A stretch of DNA of 64,000 nucleotides from the NCBI GenBank assembly GCA_023382335.1, contig JAMCPM010000016.1, positions 29,132 through 93,131 of the forward strand, written 5' to 3'. Source of the DNA: Actinomycetota bacterium. GTDB lineage: Bacteria; Actinomycetota; Thermoleophilia; BMS3ABIN01. The notes beneath the pieces were generated by a model. It had not been told where the DNA came from. It made no database searches and saw only the letters and a list, made by a program, of their open reading frames with translations. The position numbers and the translations under genes are program-made. Shown piece after piece: positions 51,881 to 61,929 of this stretch (position 1 is the stretch's first letter; each line of letters opens with the position of its first letter).

Positions 51881-52711
51881 CTAGAGTTTTTTAGCCCGCT
51901 GATAATATTCTTCCTGACGGTCCAGTGGCAAACTCTTGAAGTCCTCGCCGTCTCCGGCCGCCAGCTCCGCCGCCATCTCGACCCGGCCGCGGAAACGCCC
52001 GGCGGCGCTGCGCAGGGCCAGCTCGGGATCGACCCGCAGCTTGCGGGACAGGTTCACCACCGCGAAGAGCATGTCGCCGACCTCATGGTAGGCCTCGGTC
52101 TCCGGGCCGCGCTTCTTGTCGGTGCCCTCGGGCTGAGGCGCCTCGGCCGCCAGCGCCTCCCTGAGCTCGGCGGTCTCTTCCTCGATCTTCTCGAAGACCG
52201 GCTCGGCCAGGTCCCAGTCGAAGCCGACCGCGGCGGCCCGCGCCTGCAGCCGCTGGGCGAAGAGCGCCGAAGGCAGCGATGATGGAACGTCATGGAAGAT
52301 ACCCTGGCGGCCTTCCTTCTCGCGCTTGATGCGCTCCCAGCGGTCGACGACATCGGCGGCGCTCCCGGCGGCCGCCTCGCCATAGACGTGGGGGTGCCGG
52401 CGCACCAGCTTGTCGATGATGCCGCGGGTGATGCCGGCCAGGTCGCTCCAGCCGTTCTCCTCGGCCAGGTAGGCCATGAAAAAGATGTGGAAGAGCAGGT
52501 CGCCCAGCTCGCCGGTGACCTCCTCACCATTGCCGGCGTGGGCGGCGTCGATCAGCTCGAAGGTCTCCTCGAGCGTGTGGGTGACGATGTCGTTGACGCT
52601 CTGCTCGCGGTCCCAGGGACAGTCACGCCGCAGCCGCCGCACGACCTCATCGAGCTCGAGCAGCACCGCGGCCAGCCGCTCGCGATCGGGTTCTTGATTG
52701 TCTGCGCTCAA
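51881..52711 (-). CDS. mazG: Nucleoside triphosphate pyrophosphohydrolase MazG
   Basis: Hydrolyses (d)NTPs to NMP and pyrophosphate, probably for nucleotide-pool cleaning. 276 residues with two MazG modules. The first contains CPWDREQSVND and GELGDLLFHIFFMAYLAEE (EExxE...ExxD-type metal site). The second contains YHEVGDMLFAVVNLSRKL. The mfd - foldase - mazG - eno order matches the actinobacterial arrangement. Confidence 0.95.
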   Translation of the reverse strand: MSADNQEPDRERLAAVLLELDEVVRRLRRDCPWDREQSVNDIVTHTLEETFELIDAAHAGNGEEVTGELGDLLFHIFFMAYLAEENGWSDLAGITRGIIDKLVRRHPHVYGEAAAGSAADVVDRWERIKREKEGRQGIFHDVPSSLPSALFAQRLQARAAAVGFDWDLAEPVFEKIEEETAELREALAAEAPQPEGTDKKRGPETEAYHEVGDMLFAVVNLSRKLRVDPELALRSAAGRFRGRVEMAAELAAGDGEDFKSLPLDRQEEYYQRAKKL

Positions 52712-52801
52712 GGCCGCCTATTCCTTTTCTGTCTGGCAAGAAACCGCCATTGAATCCAGGGCCGTCGGTAGATCCGTTGTTGAATGCATCATTAAATACA
52801 A

Positions 52802-52830
52802 CAGGGGCGCAAGCTTCGCTTGCGCCCCTG
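52802..52830. terminator. Hairpin terminator between the foldase gene and mazG
   Basis: A perfect 13-bp stem (CAGGGGCGCAAGC and its complement) with a TTC loop. On the minus strand it is followed by TTGTATTTAAT, a weak U-rich tail. It lies 49 bp after the foldase stop. Confidence 0.65.
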
Positions 52831-52878
52831 GATTCTATCGCATGACGGCCGCGCTGGCGGTCGCCGTGTAAAGCAGCC

Positions 52879-53928
52879 TTACGGCGCGGTCTGCGGCTGA
52901 GCCTGGGTCGTGTCCGTGGCCGGAGCTGCGCCGGTGGTATCAGTCGTCGGAGTCGTATTCGTCGTCGGAGTCGTATCCGTCGGCGTCGGCTTGAAGTCGT
53001 CGGCATACTCGATCTCGTAGTTGCCCTTGACGCCGTTGAACCAGGCCTCGAAGGCGGTTCGCTGGTTGTCCATCGCCAGCCCCTGCTCGAGGTCGGCCTT
53101 GGCCTCATCGAAGGTCTGCTGACCCGGAGGCGTAATCTCGGTCACCTTGATGATGTGATAACCGAACTGTGATTTCACCGGCGCCGAGATCTGGTTGACA
53201 GCCAGGGCATCCATGGCCGTCTCGAACTCGGGCACGAAGCCGCTGTTCTGCGACGGCACCAGACCGAGGTCGCCGCCCTTGTCCTTGCTGCCCGGATCGG
53301 TCGAGTTCTGCTTGGCCAGCGTCGCGAAATCAGCGCCGGCATCAAGCTGGGCCTTGATCGAATTGGCCGTAGCCTCGTCGGCCACGAGGATATGCCACAC
53401 ATGGCGCTGCTCGGGCTTCTGGAACTGAGTCGGGTTGGCATCGTAGTAGGCCTTGGCCTGTGCGTCGGTAACCGGCGCGGCGTCCTTGGTCACTTCGGGA
53501 TAGAGCTTCTGGAACAGAAGCCCCTTGCGGACCTGGTCCTTGAGCTGGTCCAGGGTCATGTTGTTGTCCTGCAGCTTCTGGTTGAAGGCGTCTTCGCCGC
53601 CGGTCTGCTGCTTGTACTGGTCGATCTGCTGGTTGATCTCGTCATCGCTGACGGTGATGTTCATCTTGTCGGCCTCGAACCAGAGGATCTCCTCGTTCAC
53701 CAGGCGCTCGGCAACCTGCTTCTGCAGGTCGGCATATTGCGGCGAATCGCTGGCCGGCAGGCTCTGGCCGTACTGGCTCTGCAGATCCTGAACGGCGCGG
53801 TCGAGGTCCTCACGGGTGATGACCTTGCCGTTGACCGAAGCCACGGCGCTCTTGGGAAGGCCTCCGCAGCCGGCCCATACCAGCACCGCCGCCAGGATCA
53901 GAATTACAGGAATGATTTTCTTGATCAT
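52879..53928 (-). CDS. SurA/PrsA-type peptidyl-prolyl isomerase lipoprotein
   Basis: An exported foldase, 349 residues. The signal peptide ends in lipobox VWAGC near residue 20. The N-terminal SurA-like chaperone domain (about 28-165) includes LVNEEILWFEADKMNI. The parvulin domain (about 170-270) is recognisable from RHVWHILVADEATA, GDLGLVPSQNSGFVPEFE and SQFGYHIIKVTEI. The C-terminal 40 residues are a Thr/Pro/Ala-rich tail. It is placed between mfd and mazG, as PrsA-like genes often are in actinobacteria. Confidence 0.93.
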   Translation of the reverse strand: MIKKIIPVILILAAVLVWAGCGGLPKSAVASVNGKVITREDLDRAVQDLQSQYGQSLPASDSPQYADLQKQVAERLVNEEILWFEADKMNITVSDDEINQQIDQYKQQTGGEDAFNQKLQDNNMTLDQLKDQVRKGLLFQKLYPEVTKDAAPVTDAQAKAYYDANPTQFQKPEQRHVWHILVADEATANSIKAQLDAGADFATLAKQNSTDPGSKDKGGDLGLVPSQNSGFVPEFETAMDALAVNQISAPVKSQFGYHIIKVTEITPPGQQTFDEAKADLEQGLAMDNQRTAFEAWFNGVKGNYEIEYADDFKPTPTDTTPTTNTTPTTDTTGAAPATDTTQAQPQTAP

Positions 53929-53946
53929 ATTAAGTCTCCCATCAGA

Positions 53947-56900
53947 CTACAGGTTTGCCACCGAAGTAAAAAGACGATCAATTATAGCATCAAGCGTTGT
54001 GCTTAGCGTAGAGAGCGACTCCTCTTCCGGCGGCCATAATACTAACAGGCGCCGGAGCGGATGATAAGCGAATTGCAGCTCCGCCTCCTCCAGCGCCTGG
54101 CGCTGCTCGTTCTCCAGGCGGATGTCCCCCAGCTCCAGCCTTCCCCGCCGGTATACTACCGTGGCGGCGCCCATGACCGCGGCCTTCAGACGGACCCGCT
54201 GCATCTCGATCAGGTTCTCCACCACTTCCGGGATCTCGCCGAAACGGTCGCGCAGCTCGTCGGAGATCGCTCCAGCGATTCCTCGTCGCGGGCGCCGGCG
54301 ATGCGGTGGTGCACATCGATCCGCGCCGCTTCATAGGGAACATAATCGCCCGGAATGTAGGCGTCGACGTCGATCTCGAGCCGGGCCACGCGGAACTCCT
54401 CGACCGGCTGTCCCTGCAGCTCGGCCACCGCCTGGCGCAGCAGGTCGCAGTACATGTCGAAGCCGACCGCGGCCACATGCCCGGACTGCTCGTCGCCCAG
54501 CAGGTTGCCGGCGCCGCGGATCTCGAGGTCGCGCATGGCGATGCGGAAGCCCGAGCCCAGCTCGGTGTAATCGCTCAAGGTAGAAAGCCGCGCCATCGCC
54601 TCACGTGTCAGTTCAGCGAAAGGCGGATAGAAAAGATAAGCATGGGCGACCACGTCCGAGCGCCCGATGCGGCCGCGGATCTGGTAGAGCTGCGCCAGCC
54701 CCAGCATGTCGGCGCGATCGACGATGAGGGTATTGGCCGTGGGGATGTCCAGACCACTCTCGATAATCGAGGTACAAACCAGCACGTCGGCCTCACGGTT
54801 CAGGAATGCCACCATCACCGTCTCGAGCTCCTTCTCGTGCATCTGCCCGTGAGCCACCAGGAACCTGACATCAGGCATCAGCGCCTGCAGCTCGTTGGCC
54901 TTTTCGGCGATGGATTCCACCCTGTTATGCAGGAAGAATACCTGCCCGCCTCTCGCCACCTCGCGCGCGATCGCCTGGGTCACCGACTCATCCTCGTACT
55001 CGCCGACGTAGGTCCTGATCGGATAGCGGCCCGCCGGCGGCGTCTCCATCACCGAGATGTCGCGGATCCCCGAGAGCGACATCTGCAGCGTGCGCGGGAT
55101 CGGCGTCGCCGAGAGGCTCAAGACGTCCACCTGCAGCCGCAGCTGCCTGAGCATCTCCTTCTGCGCTACACCAAATCTCTGCTCTTCATCAACGATGACC
55201 AGCCCCAGGTCGTGGGGCACGACGTCGGTCGAGAGCAGCCGGTGGGTGCCGATGAGCACGTCCACGGTCCCTTCGCTGAAAGCGGCGGCGATGCGCCGGC
55301 TCTCGGCCTGGGTGCGAAAGCGCGAGATCATCTCGACGTTGACCGGATACGCCGCGAAACGTTCCCTGAAAGTATTGAAGTGCTGCAGCGCCAGGATCGT
55401 CGTCGGCACCAGCATCAGCACCTGCTTGTCCTGCGAGGCCGCCTTGAACGCGGCCCGCAGCGCCACCTCGGTCTTGCCATAGCCGACGTCCCCGCAGATG
55501 AGGCGGTCCATCGGATGCGGCGACTCCATGTCGTCCTTGACGTCCTCGATCGCCGAGGCCTGGTCGGGCGTCTCCTCGTGGGGGAAGGCCTTTTCCAGCT
55601 CGGTCTGCCACTGGTCGTCGGGGCCGAACTCGTATCCGGCCAGGTTCTGGCGCACGGAATAAAGCTGCAGCAGCTCGCCGGCCATCTCGCGGGCCGCGCC
55701 ACGGGCCTTGGCCCGGGCCAGCTCCCAGGCGCGGCCGCCCAGCTTGTTGAGCGGCGGCTCGCCCGACTGCGCCCCCACGTAACGCGAGACTTTGGAGATC
55801 TGCTCCTGGGGAACGAACAGGCGGTCGTCGCCCTTGAAGCGCAGGTGCAGGTAGTCGCGGGTGATGCCGGTAACCGTCTTGGTCTCCACTGATTCAAAGA
55901 CGCCGATGCCGTGGTCCTCGTGGACGATGAAATCGCCCGGCGTCAGGTCGCGGAAGCTCATGATCGCCCGCCCGGCGATGGTCAGCTGCTGGCTGCGGGC
56001 GGCGCGGCTCGGCCGTATCAGGGCACGTTCGCCGCAGACGGCGAGCTTGAGCTCGCGGCTGATGAAACCGGCCGGGGTCGGCGCCGCCAGCAGATAGGCG
56101 CCAGGACCGTCCGGAACCAGGTCGCCGCGCTTCAGCAACCGGGCGCTTCCCTCGAGCTGATGCTCGGCGCGCTTGGCGGCGCCCTCGCTGGAAAAATGCA
56201 CGAATATGCGGAAGCCCTCTTTGACCATGCGGTTGATCTGTCTCAGTGCCTCGGCGGGCTTGCGCGAAGCGAAGGTGAAGCCGCTGACGTTAAAAGAAAA
56301 CGACTGCTCCGCCGGCAGGCTCTCGAGGATGAGGGCGGCGCCGGTCCTCGCCCTCGCTGCCCGAGTCCTGGCACTTCCCAAGATGCCGGCATTGGCCAGC
56401 CGCTCTTCCAGTTCTTCCGGGGAAATCAGCTGAGCCGCGGCTTCTTCCTCGGAGGAAGTATCCACGGCGTCTTCCCAGTTCGAAACGGCCGCTCTGGCCG
56501 CCCGCTCGGGATCGAGCCGCACCAGCCTGCAGCCGGAGCCGATCGTACTCAGTAAAACTTCATTGGGCTTTTCGTCCTCGCCCGCTGTGTCTTCCCCTGG
56601 CTCGCTGCCAATCGAGCTCTCCGGCTCCCTGGCCGCGTATACGGTCACGGCCTCTTCAGCCAGCAGCGACCGCTGCGTATAGGGGGAAAACCTCTTGAGG
56701 GAATCAAATTCGTCGCCCCAGTATTCCAGGCGCACCGGCGTGGAGTCGGTCGAGGGGAAGAAATCGATAATGCCGCCGCGCACGGCGAACTGGCCGCGGT
56801 CCTCGACCTGCGGGACCCGCTCGTAACCCAGCGCCGCCAGCGCCTCGATAACGGTTTCATAACCGGGGTCATGCGAGCCGCTGATCGCCAGCGGCTCGGG

Positions 56901-57362
56901 CCACACGTTCGGGTCGAGCCCCCGCTCCTGCAGGGCCGCCGTCTCGGCGACGACGATGCCGGGCTTCCCCTGCATCTTACCGCCTTGCCCCTTGCTGCCT
57001 TGTGCCTTGCTGCCCTGCCCCTGGACGCCCTGCGCCGCCCCCAGCCCCGCCAGCGCCGCGTGCCTCAAGCCCACCGCCTGGCTGGAGGGAACCATCTGGC
57101 TGCCGGGCGCGGAACCTCTCGCCGGCAGCAGATGCACCGGCGCCTCCCCGGCAAATGCCTTGAGGTCGTCGGCCAGCCGTGAAGCCTCGGCCGGACCCGG
57201 CGCCACCACCAGCAGCACCTCGTCGGACCAGAGCTCCTCGTGAAGCGAGGCCAGCAGGCATCCCTGAAAAAAGGAAGGGGCATAGGCGCGGGCCTCGCCC
57301 TCGGCGAGAGCTGACGCTAGCGACAGATAGGTTGGGCGCCGCCACGGTAGTATACCGATCAA
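53947..57362 (-). CDS. mfd: Transcription-repair coupling factor, interrupted by a one-base frameshift
   Basis: Mfd releases RNA polymerase stalled at DNA lesions and recruits UvrA. The main frame (57362-54210) has the UvrB-like N-terminus, the CarD-like RNA polymerase-interaction domain (PGDFIVHEDHGIGVFES), and the RecG-like motor: GDVGYGKTEVALRAAFKAA, seen as CGDVGYGKTEVALR, DEEQRFGV, and QIRGRIGRSDVVAHAYL, seen as QIRGRIGRSD. At about 54270 one base appears missing; the C-terminal TRCF domain continues in another frame to 53947 (AISDELRDRFGEIPEVVENL). A second oddity is a Gln/Gly/Ser/Lys repeat near residues 108-130. Start is a TTG with a weak site, so the exact N-terminus is uncertain. 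Confidence 0.9.
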
Positions 57363-57437
57363 TACGATGCGGCTATGAAAGGTTCTTAATAGAGTGTAAG
57401 GGTTTTCGCGGGAAACCGGAAAACCGCTTAATCATTC

Positions 57438-57992
57438 TTAACTGTTGAACCGGTTCATCGCCGCTTCGATGCCGTCGGCGATGATCGACTCGGCGCAGGC
57501 GGCGGCAGTGCCCATGATCGCGGAGACGTCTTCTTCCGGTTCGTCAAAGGGGGTGAGCACCCATTCGCGGGGGTCTTCCTCGGAGTCCTGCGGCCGGCCG
57601 ATGCCGATGCGCACGCGGCTGAACGCGTCGGAGCCAAGCTCCTTGATGATGCTCTTGAGGCCGTTGTGGCCGCCGTGGCCGCCGCCCTGCTTGGCGCGCA
57701 CGGTGCCGAAGGGGAAGTCCATGTCGTCGTGGATGACGATGATGCGTTTGGCGGGGACGTGTTTGCGCCGCGCGGCCAGGGCGACAGCGTCGCCCGAGGA
57801 GTTCATATAGGTCTGCGGCATCAGGATGCCGATCTGGCTGCCGCCGATCTCGCCCTCGACCCAGCGGCCCTCGTAGCGCCGCCGCGGCCGCTTCAGGCCG
57901 TGGTCGTGGACCAGCCGCATGGCGGCCATGAAGCCGGCGTTATGCCGCGATAGCCGGTATTCGTCGCCCGGATTGCCCAGGCCGGCGATCAT
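57438..57992 (-). CDS. pth: Peptidyl-tRNA hydrolase
   Basis: Releases tRNA from prematurely dropped peptidyl-tRNA. 184 residues. IAGLGNPGDEYRLSRHNAGF contains the conserved catalytic His (HNAGF). LMPQTYMNSSG and VIHDDMDFPFGTVRAKQGGGHGGHNGLKSI, seen as HDDMDFPFG and GGGHGGHNGL, are the other signatures. The ATG at 57992 is preceded by GGAG with 8-bp spacing. The open frame continues about 13 codons upstream without a good start. The gene lies between rplY and mfd. Confidence 0.96.
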   Translation of the reverse strand: MIAGLGNPGDEYRLSRHNAGFMAAMRLVHDHGLKRPRRRYEGRWVEGEIGGSQIGILMPQTYMNSSGDAVALAARRKHVPAKRIIVIHDDMDFPFGTVRAKQGGGHGGHNGLKSIIKELGSDAFSRVRIGIGRPQDSEEDPREWVLTPFDEPEEDVSAIMGTAAACAESIIADGIEAAMNRFNS

Positions 57993-58073
57993 GTACTCGA
58001 CTCCGGATGCCCTCCGGATCAGAGCCAGGACAACCTCCTAGCGGATTCCGCGGATGGCAGGGGCGCCGGCGTC

Positions 58074-58748
58074 TTATCCCTCGCCGCCGCCTTCGCCCTC
58101 GGCGGCTTTCTCTTCGCCGCCGGCCGGGGCCTCGCCCTCGGCTGCTGCCTCGGCGCCTTCCTCGAGCTCTTCCGGCACTTCCTCGACAACGAGTTTCGGA
58201 GCCATGACGCCGGCGACGTGCGCATCGGGATCGTCAAGGATCTCGACGCCTTCCGGAGCCGTGACGTCGCTCACCCTGACCGAATCGCCGATGTTGAGCG
58301 CCGCTACGTCGACCTCGACCTGTGAAGGCATGACCGTGGGCAGGCAGCGGATGTGCAGCTCGCGCAGGCCATGGTCGAGGATGCCACCGTCACGGACGCC
58401 CTGCGCCGTGCCGGTCAGCTCGATCTGCACCGTGGATTCGATCGGTTGGTCCATACGGACCTCCAGGAAGTCCACGTGCAGCAGGCTGCCGCTGCGGGGA
58501 TCGTTCTGATGTTCCTTGAGGATGGCGGAGTGAGACTTGTCCTGGCCTTCAAACGTCAGCTCCAGGAGCACGTTGCCGCGCTCGCGGCCGAGCGCGTGCT
58601 TGAGCGCCTTGGCCTCGACCGACAGCGGCGTGCCCTCGTTGCCGCCGCCGTAGAGCACCCCGGGGATCCAGCCCTGGTTGCGCAGGCGCCGTGACTCCGG
58701 GCTGCCGAAGTTGTCGCGCTCTTTGACTTTTACTGAAACTTTCTTCAT
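58074..58748 (-). CDS. rplY: 50S ribosomal protein L25, long general-stress (Ctc) form
   Basis: Binds 5S rRNA. At 224 residues it is the two-domain Ctc/TL5 type found in actinobacteria. Motifs are VLYGGGNEGTPLSVEAKALKHAL, seen as GVLYGGGNEGTPL in the L25 domain (about 1-95), and the C-terminal beta domain (DVAALNIGDSVRVSDVTAP, about 100-190). It ends in an acidic, Ala/Glu/Gly-rich tail of about 35 residues. The neighbours prs and pth give the common order glmU-prs-rplY-pth. Confidence 0.96.
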   Translation of the reverse strand: MKKVSVKVKERDNFGSPESRRLRNQGWIPGVLYGGGNEGTPLSVEAKALKHALGRERGNVLLELTFEGQDKSHSAILKEHQNDPRSGSLLHVDFLEVRMDQPIESTVQIELTGTAQGVRDGGILDHGLRELHIRCLPTVMPSQVEVDVAALNIGDSVRVSDVTAPEGVEILDDPDAHVAGVMAPKLVVEEVPEELEEGAEAAAEGEAPAGGEEKAAEGEGGGEG

Positions 58749-58835
58749 CTCTAATTCACTCCAGACTTCATCTCGTTGGCTGAAAAATCTTGTTTCCGGA
58801 TCCTGGGCATCAGGCGCCCTTTGCGAAAGCTGCCG

Positions 58836-59828
58836 CTAGAACAGCTGGTCGTTGCCCTCGAACAATCTGCTCACCGACTCGTCCCTGAAGACGCTCTGAA
58901 TCGTGTCCGCCAGGGTGGTGGCGATTGACAGGACCTTTATTTTGCTGGTCTTTTTGTCAGGATTCAAGGGCAGAGTGTCGGTCACGACCACTTCCTTGAT
59001 GATCGAGTCCTCGAGCCGCTCGTAGGCCGGGCCGGAAAGCACGGCGTGCGTGGCGGCCACATGCACCTCGCGGGCTCCCATGTCGATGAGCTTCTGGGCG
59101 CCGGCGGTGATGGTGCCGGCGGTGTCGATCATGTCGTCGACCATGATCGCGACCTTGCCCTTGACGTCGCCGATGACCTCCATGATCTCGGCGACGTTGT
59201 GCTGCGGCCGGGTCTTGTTGAGGATGGCCAGGTCGACGTTGCCGAGGTTGTCGGCGAACTTCTTGGCCCGCTTGGAGCCGCCGACGTCCGGCGAGACCAC
59301 GACCAGCTCTTCCTCGGGAATCTGCATCAGGCGGTAGTAGCCCGCCAGGATTGACAAAGCTGTCATGTGGTCAACCGGGATATCGAAGAATCCCTGGACC
59401 TGCCCCTGGTGGAGGTCCATGGTCAGCACGCGGTCGGCGCCGGCAACCTGCAACAGGTCGGCCATCAGCTTGGCGCTGATAGGCTCGCGGCCGGCGCTCT
59501 TCTTGTCCTGGCGGCAGTAGCCCAGCCAGGGCATGACCACGGTGATGCGCCGCGCCGAGGCCAGCCTCGCCGCCTGGATCATGATCAGCAGCTCGACCAG
59601 GTTGTCGTTGACAGGTTGACACGTTGACTGAATCAAAAAGATGTCGCTGCCGCGGATGTTCTCGCGGTAGCGCACGTATATCTCGCCGTTGCTGAAAGTC
59701 TTGGTCTCGATGTCGCCCAGCTTGATCTGCAGCTGCTCGGCGATCTTGTGGCAGAGGTCCGGGTTGCTGCGGCCGCAGAATAACATCAGCCGTTTCGCGC
59801 CCTGAGCCATGATGCTGCTGGGGATCAT
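58836..59828 (-). CDS. prs: Ribose-phosphate pyrophosphokinase
   Basis: Makes PRPP from ribose-5-phosphate and ATP for nucleotide, histidine and tryptophan synthesis. 330 residues. FSNGEIYVRYRENIRGSD is the N-terminal substrate loop, WLGYCRQDKKSAGREPISAK, seen as YCRQDKKSAGREPISA, the flexible ATP loop, VLTMDLHQGQVQGFFDIPVD, seen as MDLHQGQVQGFF, the family signature, and VDDMIDTAGTITAGA the PRPP loop. AAGGAGATGAG precedes the ATG. It is co-directional with and 53 bp after glmU. Confidence 0.98.
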   Translation of the reverse strand: MIPSSIMAQGAKRLMLFCGRSNPDLCHKIAEQLQIKLGDIETKTFSNGEIYVRYRENIRGSDIFLIQSTCQPVNDNLVELLIMIQAARLASARRITVVMPWLGYCRQDKKSAGREPISAKLMADLLQVAGADRVLTMDLHQGQVQGFFDIPVDHMTALSILAGYYRLMQIPEEELVVVSPDVGGSKRAKKFADNLGNVDLAILNKTRPQHNVAEIMEVIGDVKGKVAIMVDDMIDTAGTITAGAQKLIDMGAREVHVAATHAVLSGPAYERLEDSIIKEVVVTDTLPLNPDKKTSKIKVLSIATTLADTIQSVFRDESVSRLFEGNDQLF

Positions 59829-59881
59829 CTCATCTCCTTGTGAAATCCGGATGCCGTCAAAACTTCGGATGCCGTCAAAAC

Positions 59882-61294
59882 TTATTCCTCTCCCTTGCTC
59901 TTGACGTTCTTCTTTTTTGCGTACCCTTCGACGTTCTTTTGCCTGGCCCGGCCTATGCCCAGGCCGCCCGCGGGCACGTCGTTGGTGATGACCGAGCCCG
60001 CTCCGGTCATGGCGCCGTCGCCGACCTCGACCGGGGCGACGAAGACCGTGTCGGCGCCGGTGTTGACATCGCTGCCGATCACGGTGCGGTGCTTGTTGAC
60101 GCCGTCGTAATTGGCGGTGATGTTGCCGGCGGCGATGTTGGTGCCCGCGCCGATCTCGGCGTCACCTATATAGCTTAAGTGCGGCACCTTGGCCTGCTCG
60201 CCCACGGTGCTGTTCTTGATCTCGACAAAGGTCCCGGCCTTGGCCCCGGCTTCCAGCCGCGCGCCCGGCCGCAGATAACAGAAAGGCCCGACGCTGCAGC
60301 CGGCTGCGACCTCGGCGCCGCTCACATGCGACGCGACGATCTCGCAGCCGTCGTCCACCGAGCTGTCGATGAGCGTGGTCGAAGGCCCCACGACGCAGTC
60401 TTCCCCGACATTGGTTTCGCCGACCAGCACCGTCATCGGCTCGAGCACCGTGTCGCGGGGGTCTTCCTCGCCGCCGTCCACATAAGTGGTGCCCGGGTCC
60501 CTGACGGTGACCCCACCCAGCATGTGCCGCTCGAGGATCCGCTGCCGCATGATGCCGGCGGCCCTGGCAAGGTCCAGGCGCGAGTTCACGCCCAGCACCA
60601 CCGATTCATCCTCCACCGAATGGGCCAGGACCACCTGCCTCTGCCCCGCCAGGATGCCGATGACGTCGGTCAGGTACATCTCGCCCTGGACGTTGTCGCT
60701 GCCCACCTGCGACAGGGAATCCCACAGGGCCGGCGCCTCGAAAACGTAGACACCGGCGTTTACGTCGCAAATCTTTTTTTCTTCCTCGCTGGCGTCGCGA
60801 TGCTCGACGATATGCGTCACCCGGCCGTCGGCGTCGCGGCAGACCCTTCCGTAATGATCGGGGTCCTTGAGCTCGACCGTCATCAGCGTGCAGGAGGGCG
60901 CCTTCTCAGAGTGCACCTTCAGCAGCTCCCCGAGCTCGTCCCCCGTGACCAGGGGGGTGTCGCCGTACATGACCAGGATGTCGCCCTCGAAGCCCTCCAG
61001 GGCATCCTTGGCCGCCAGGACCGCATCGCCGGTGCCGAGCTGCTTTGCCTGCATGACCACTTCCGTGGACTGGGGCAGCACCTGATGCACCGACTCCACG
61101 CCTTCGCCCAGGACCACCAGCACCCGGTCCGGCTTTACCGCGGCGACCGCCTCGCTGACCCAGGCGATCATGGGCTTGCCGCAGACCTCGTGCAGCACCT
61201 TCGGGGTCTTCGACTTCATGCGCGTGCCTAGCCCGGCCGCAAGCACGACCGCGGCCAGTTTTCGTCTCGGTTCTTCTTCTGAGGCAAACTGCAT
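59882..61294 (-). CDS. glmU: Bifunctional UDP-GlcNAc pyrophosphorylase / GlcN-1-P acetyltransferase
   Basis: Makes UDP-GlcNAc for peptidoglycan in two steps. 470 residues. The uridyltransferase domain (about 1-240) has VVLAAGLGTRMKSKTPKVLH, seen as LAAGLGTRMKSKTPKVLHE. The left-handed parallel beta-helix acetyltransferase follows with hexapeptide repeats (SYIGDAEIGAGTNIAAGNI). A C-terminal tail of lysines ends the protein. A TAATTT box lies 7 nt upstream of the ATG, and no Shine-Dalgarno sequence is visible. A tRNA-Gln gene is upstream on the same strand. Confidence 0.98.
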   Translation of the reverse strand: MQFASEEEPRRKLAAVVLAAGLGTRMKSKTPKVLHEVCGKPMIAWVSEAVAAVKPDRVLVVLGEGVESVHQVLPQSTEVVMQAKQLGTGDAVLAAKDALEGFEGDILVMYGDTPLVTGDELGELLKVHSEKAPSCTLMTVELKDPDHYGRVCRDADGRVTHIVEHRDASEEEKKICDVNAGVYVFEAPALWDSLSQVGSDNVQGEMYLTDVIGILAGQRQVVLAHSVEDESVVLGVNSRLDLARAAGIMRQRILERHMLGGVTVRDPGTTYVDGGEEDPRDTVLEPMTVLVGETNVGEDCVVGPSTTLIDSSVDDGCEIVASHVSGAEVAAGCSVGPFCYLRPGARLEAGAKAGTFVEIKNSTVGEQAKVPHLSYIGDAEIGAGTNIAAGNITANYDGVNKHRTVIGSDVNTGADTVFVAPVEVGDGAMTGAGSVITNDVPAGGLGIGRARQKNVEGYAKKKNVKSKGEE

Positions 61295-61392
61295 GGGATG
61301 GAAATTAACCGCGCCTTTGTTTACGACCTGCAGAACTGTTCGAGGGCGGGCAAAAAAAGGAGCGATACCCTCGCTCTGACGATGCTCATATT

Positions 61393-61467
61393 TGGCTGGG
61401 GCGGGAGGATTCGAACCTCCGTATCACGGGACCAAAACCCGTTGCCTTACCACTTGGCTACGCCCCA
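61393..61467 (-). tRNA. tRNA-Gln (anticodon TTG)
   Basis: A minus-strand 75-nt cloverleaf. The acceptor stem is TGGGGCG with CGCCCCA, the anticodon stem is ACGGG/CCCGT around loop TTTTGGT (anticodon TTG, reads CAA), and the T arm is GGAGG-TTCGAAT-CCTCC. The discriminator base G and CCA are encoded. It lies just upstream of glmU, as in many actinobacteria. Confidence 0.97.
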
Positions 61468-61620
61468 AAGGCAGCCAACGGAGGCGCAAAAAGTATAGTA
61501 GAGCAGGCAAGAAAGGTCAAGAATGGGGAAGTGTCCTGAAAATCGTGCGGCCGACCCCCTTGCGAGGGCCGGCCGTCTTAAATCGGTCGGATCATTTGCC
61601 TTGTCTTGCAAGATACCCGA

Positions 61621-61929
61621 TCAGATGCAGGGCAGAAACTCAGGAGCTTCCCGGATTTGTTTCCGGCTCATCCGGATGCGAAGGCAACGGCTCTTCTCGT
61701 CCACTTCCTCGACCTCCCGGATGGAAAGCACGGATTTGTGGCTGAAGAGCCAGCCGCCGGAATCGATGACCACATAATCCGGGGTGCTGGCGTCGCTCCA
61801 GTAGAGAACCTGCTCGATCCTGCCGGCGGAGCCGTCAAGAGCCTCTACCCTGAAACCGCTTAAATCGATATCTCCCACGCCACCGTCTTTCCTAAACAAC
61901 TCCGCTACTGCTCCCTTTTTCCCTGTCAT
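61621..61929 (-). CDS. PRC-barrel-like domain protein
   Basis: 102 residues. FRVEALDGSAGRIEQVLYW and PDYVVIDSGGWLFSHKSVL, seen as GSAGRIEQVLYWSD and YVVIDSGGWLF, have the pattern of a PRC-barrel beta domain: a G-x-I/V strand followed by YVVVDTG. PRC-barrels bind RNA or proteins. It could act in stress or in photosynthesis-type assembly, but the role is unknown. Start ATG, end near 61621; it stands alone between the tRNA and ispE. Confidence 0.7.
   Translation of the reverse strand: MTGKKGAVAELFRKDGGVGDIDLSGFRVEALDGSAGRIEQVLYWSDASTPDYVVIDSGGWLFSHKSVLSIREVEEVDEKSRCLRIRMSRKQIREAPEFLPCI

Noticed and set aside
54306..55892. A 528-codon plus-strand open frame opposite mfd
   Set aside because: It is antisense to conserved helicase motifs and has the Arg/His-rich composition of GC-rich shadow frames.
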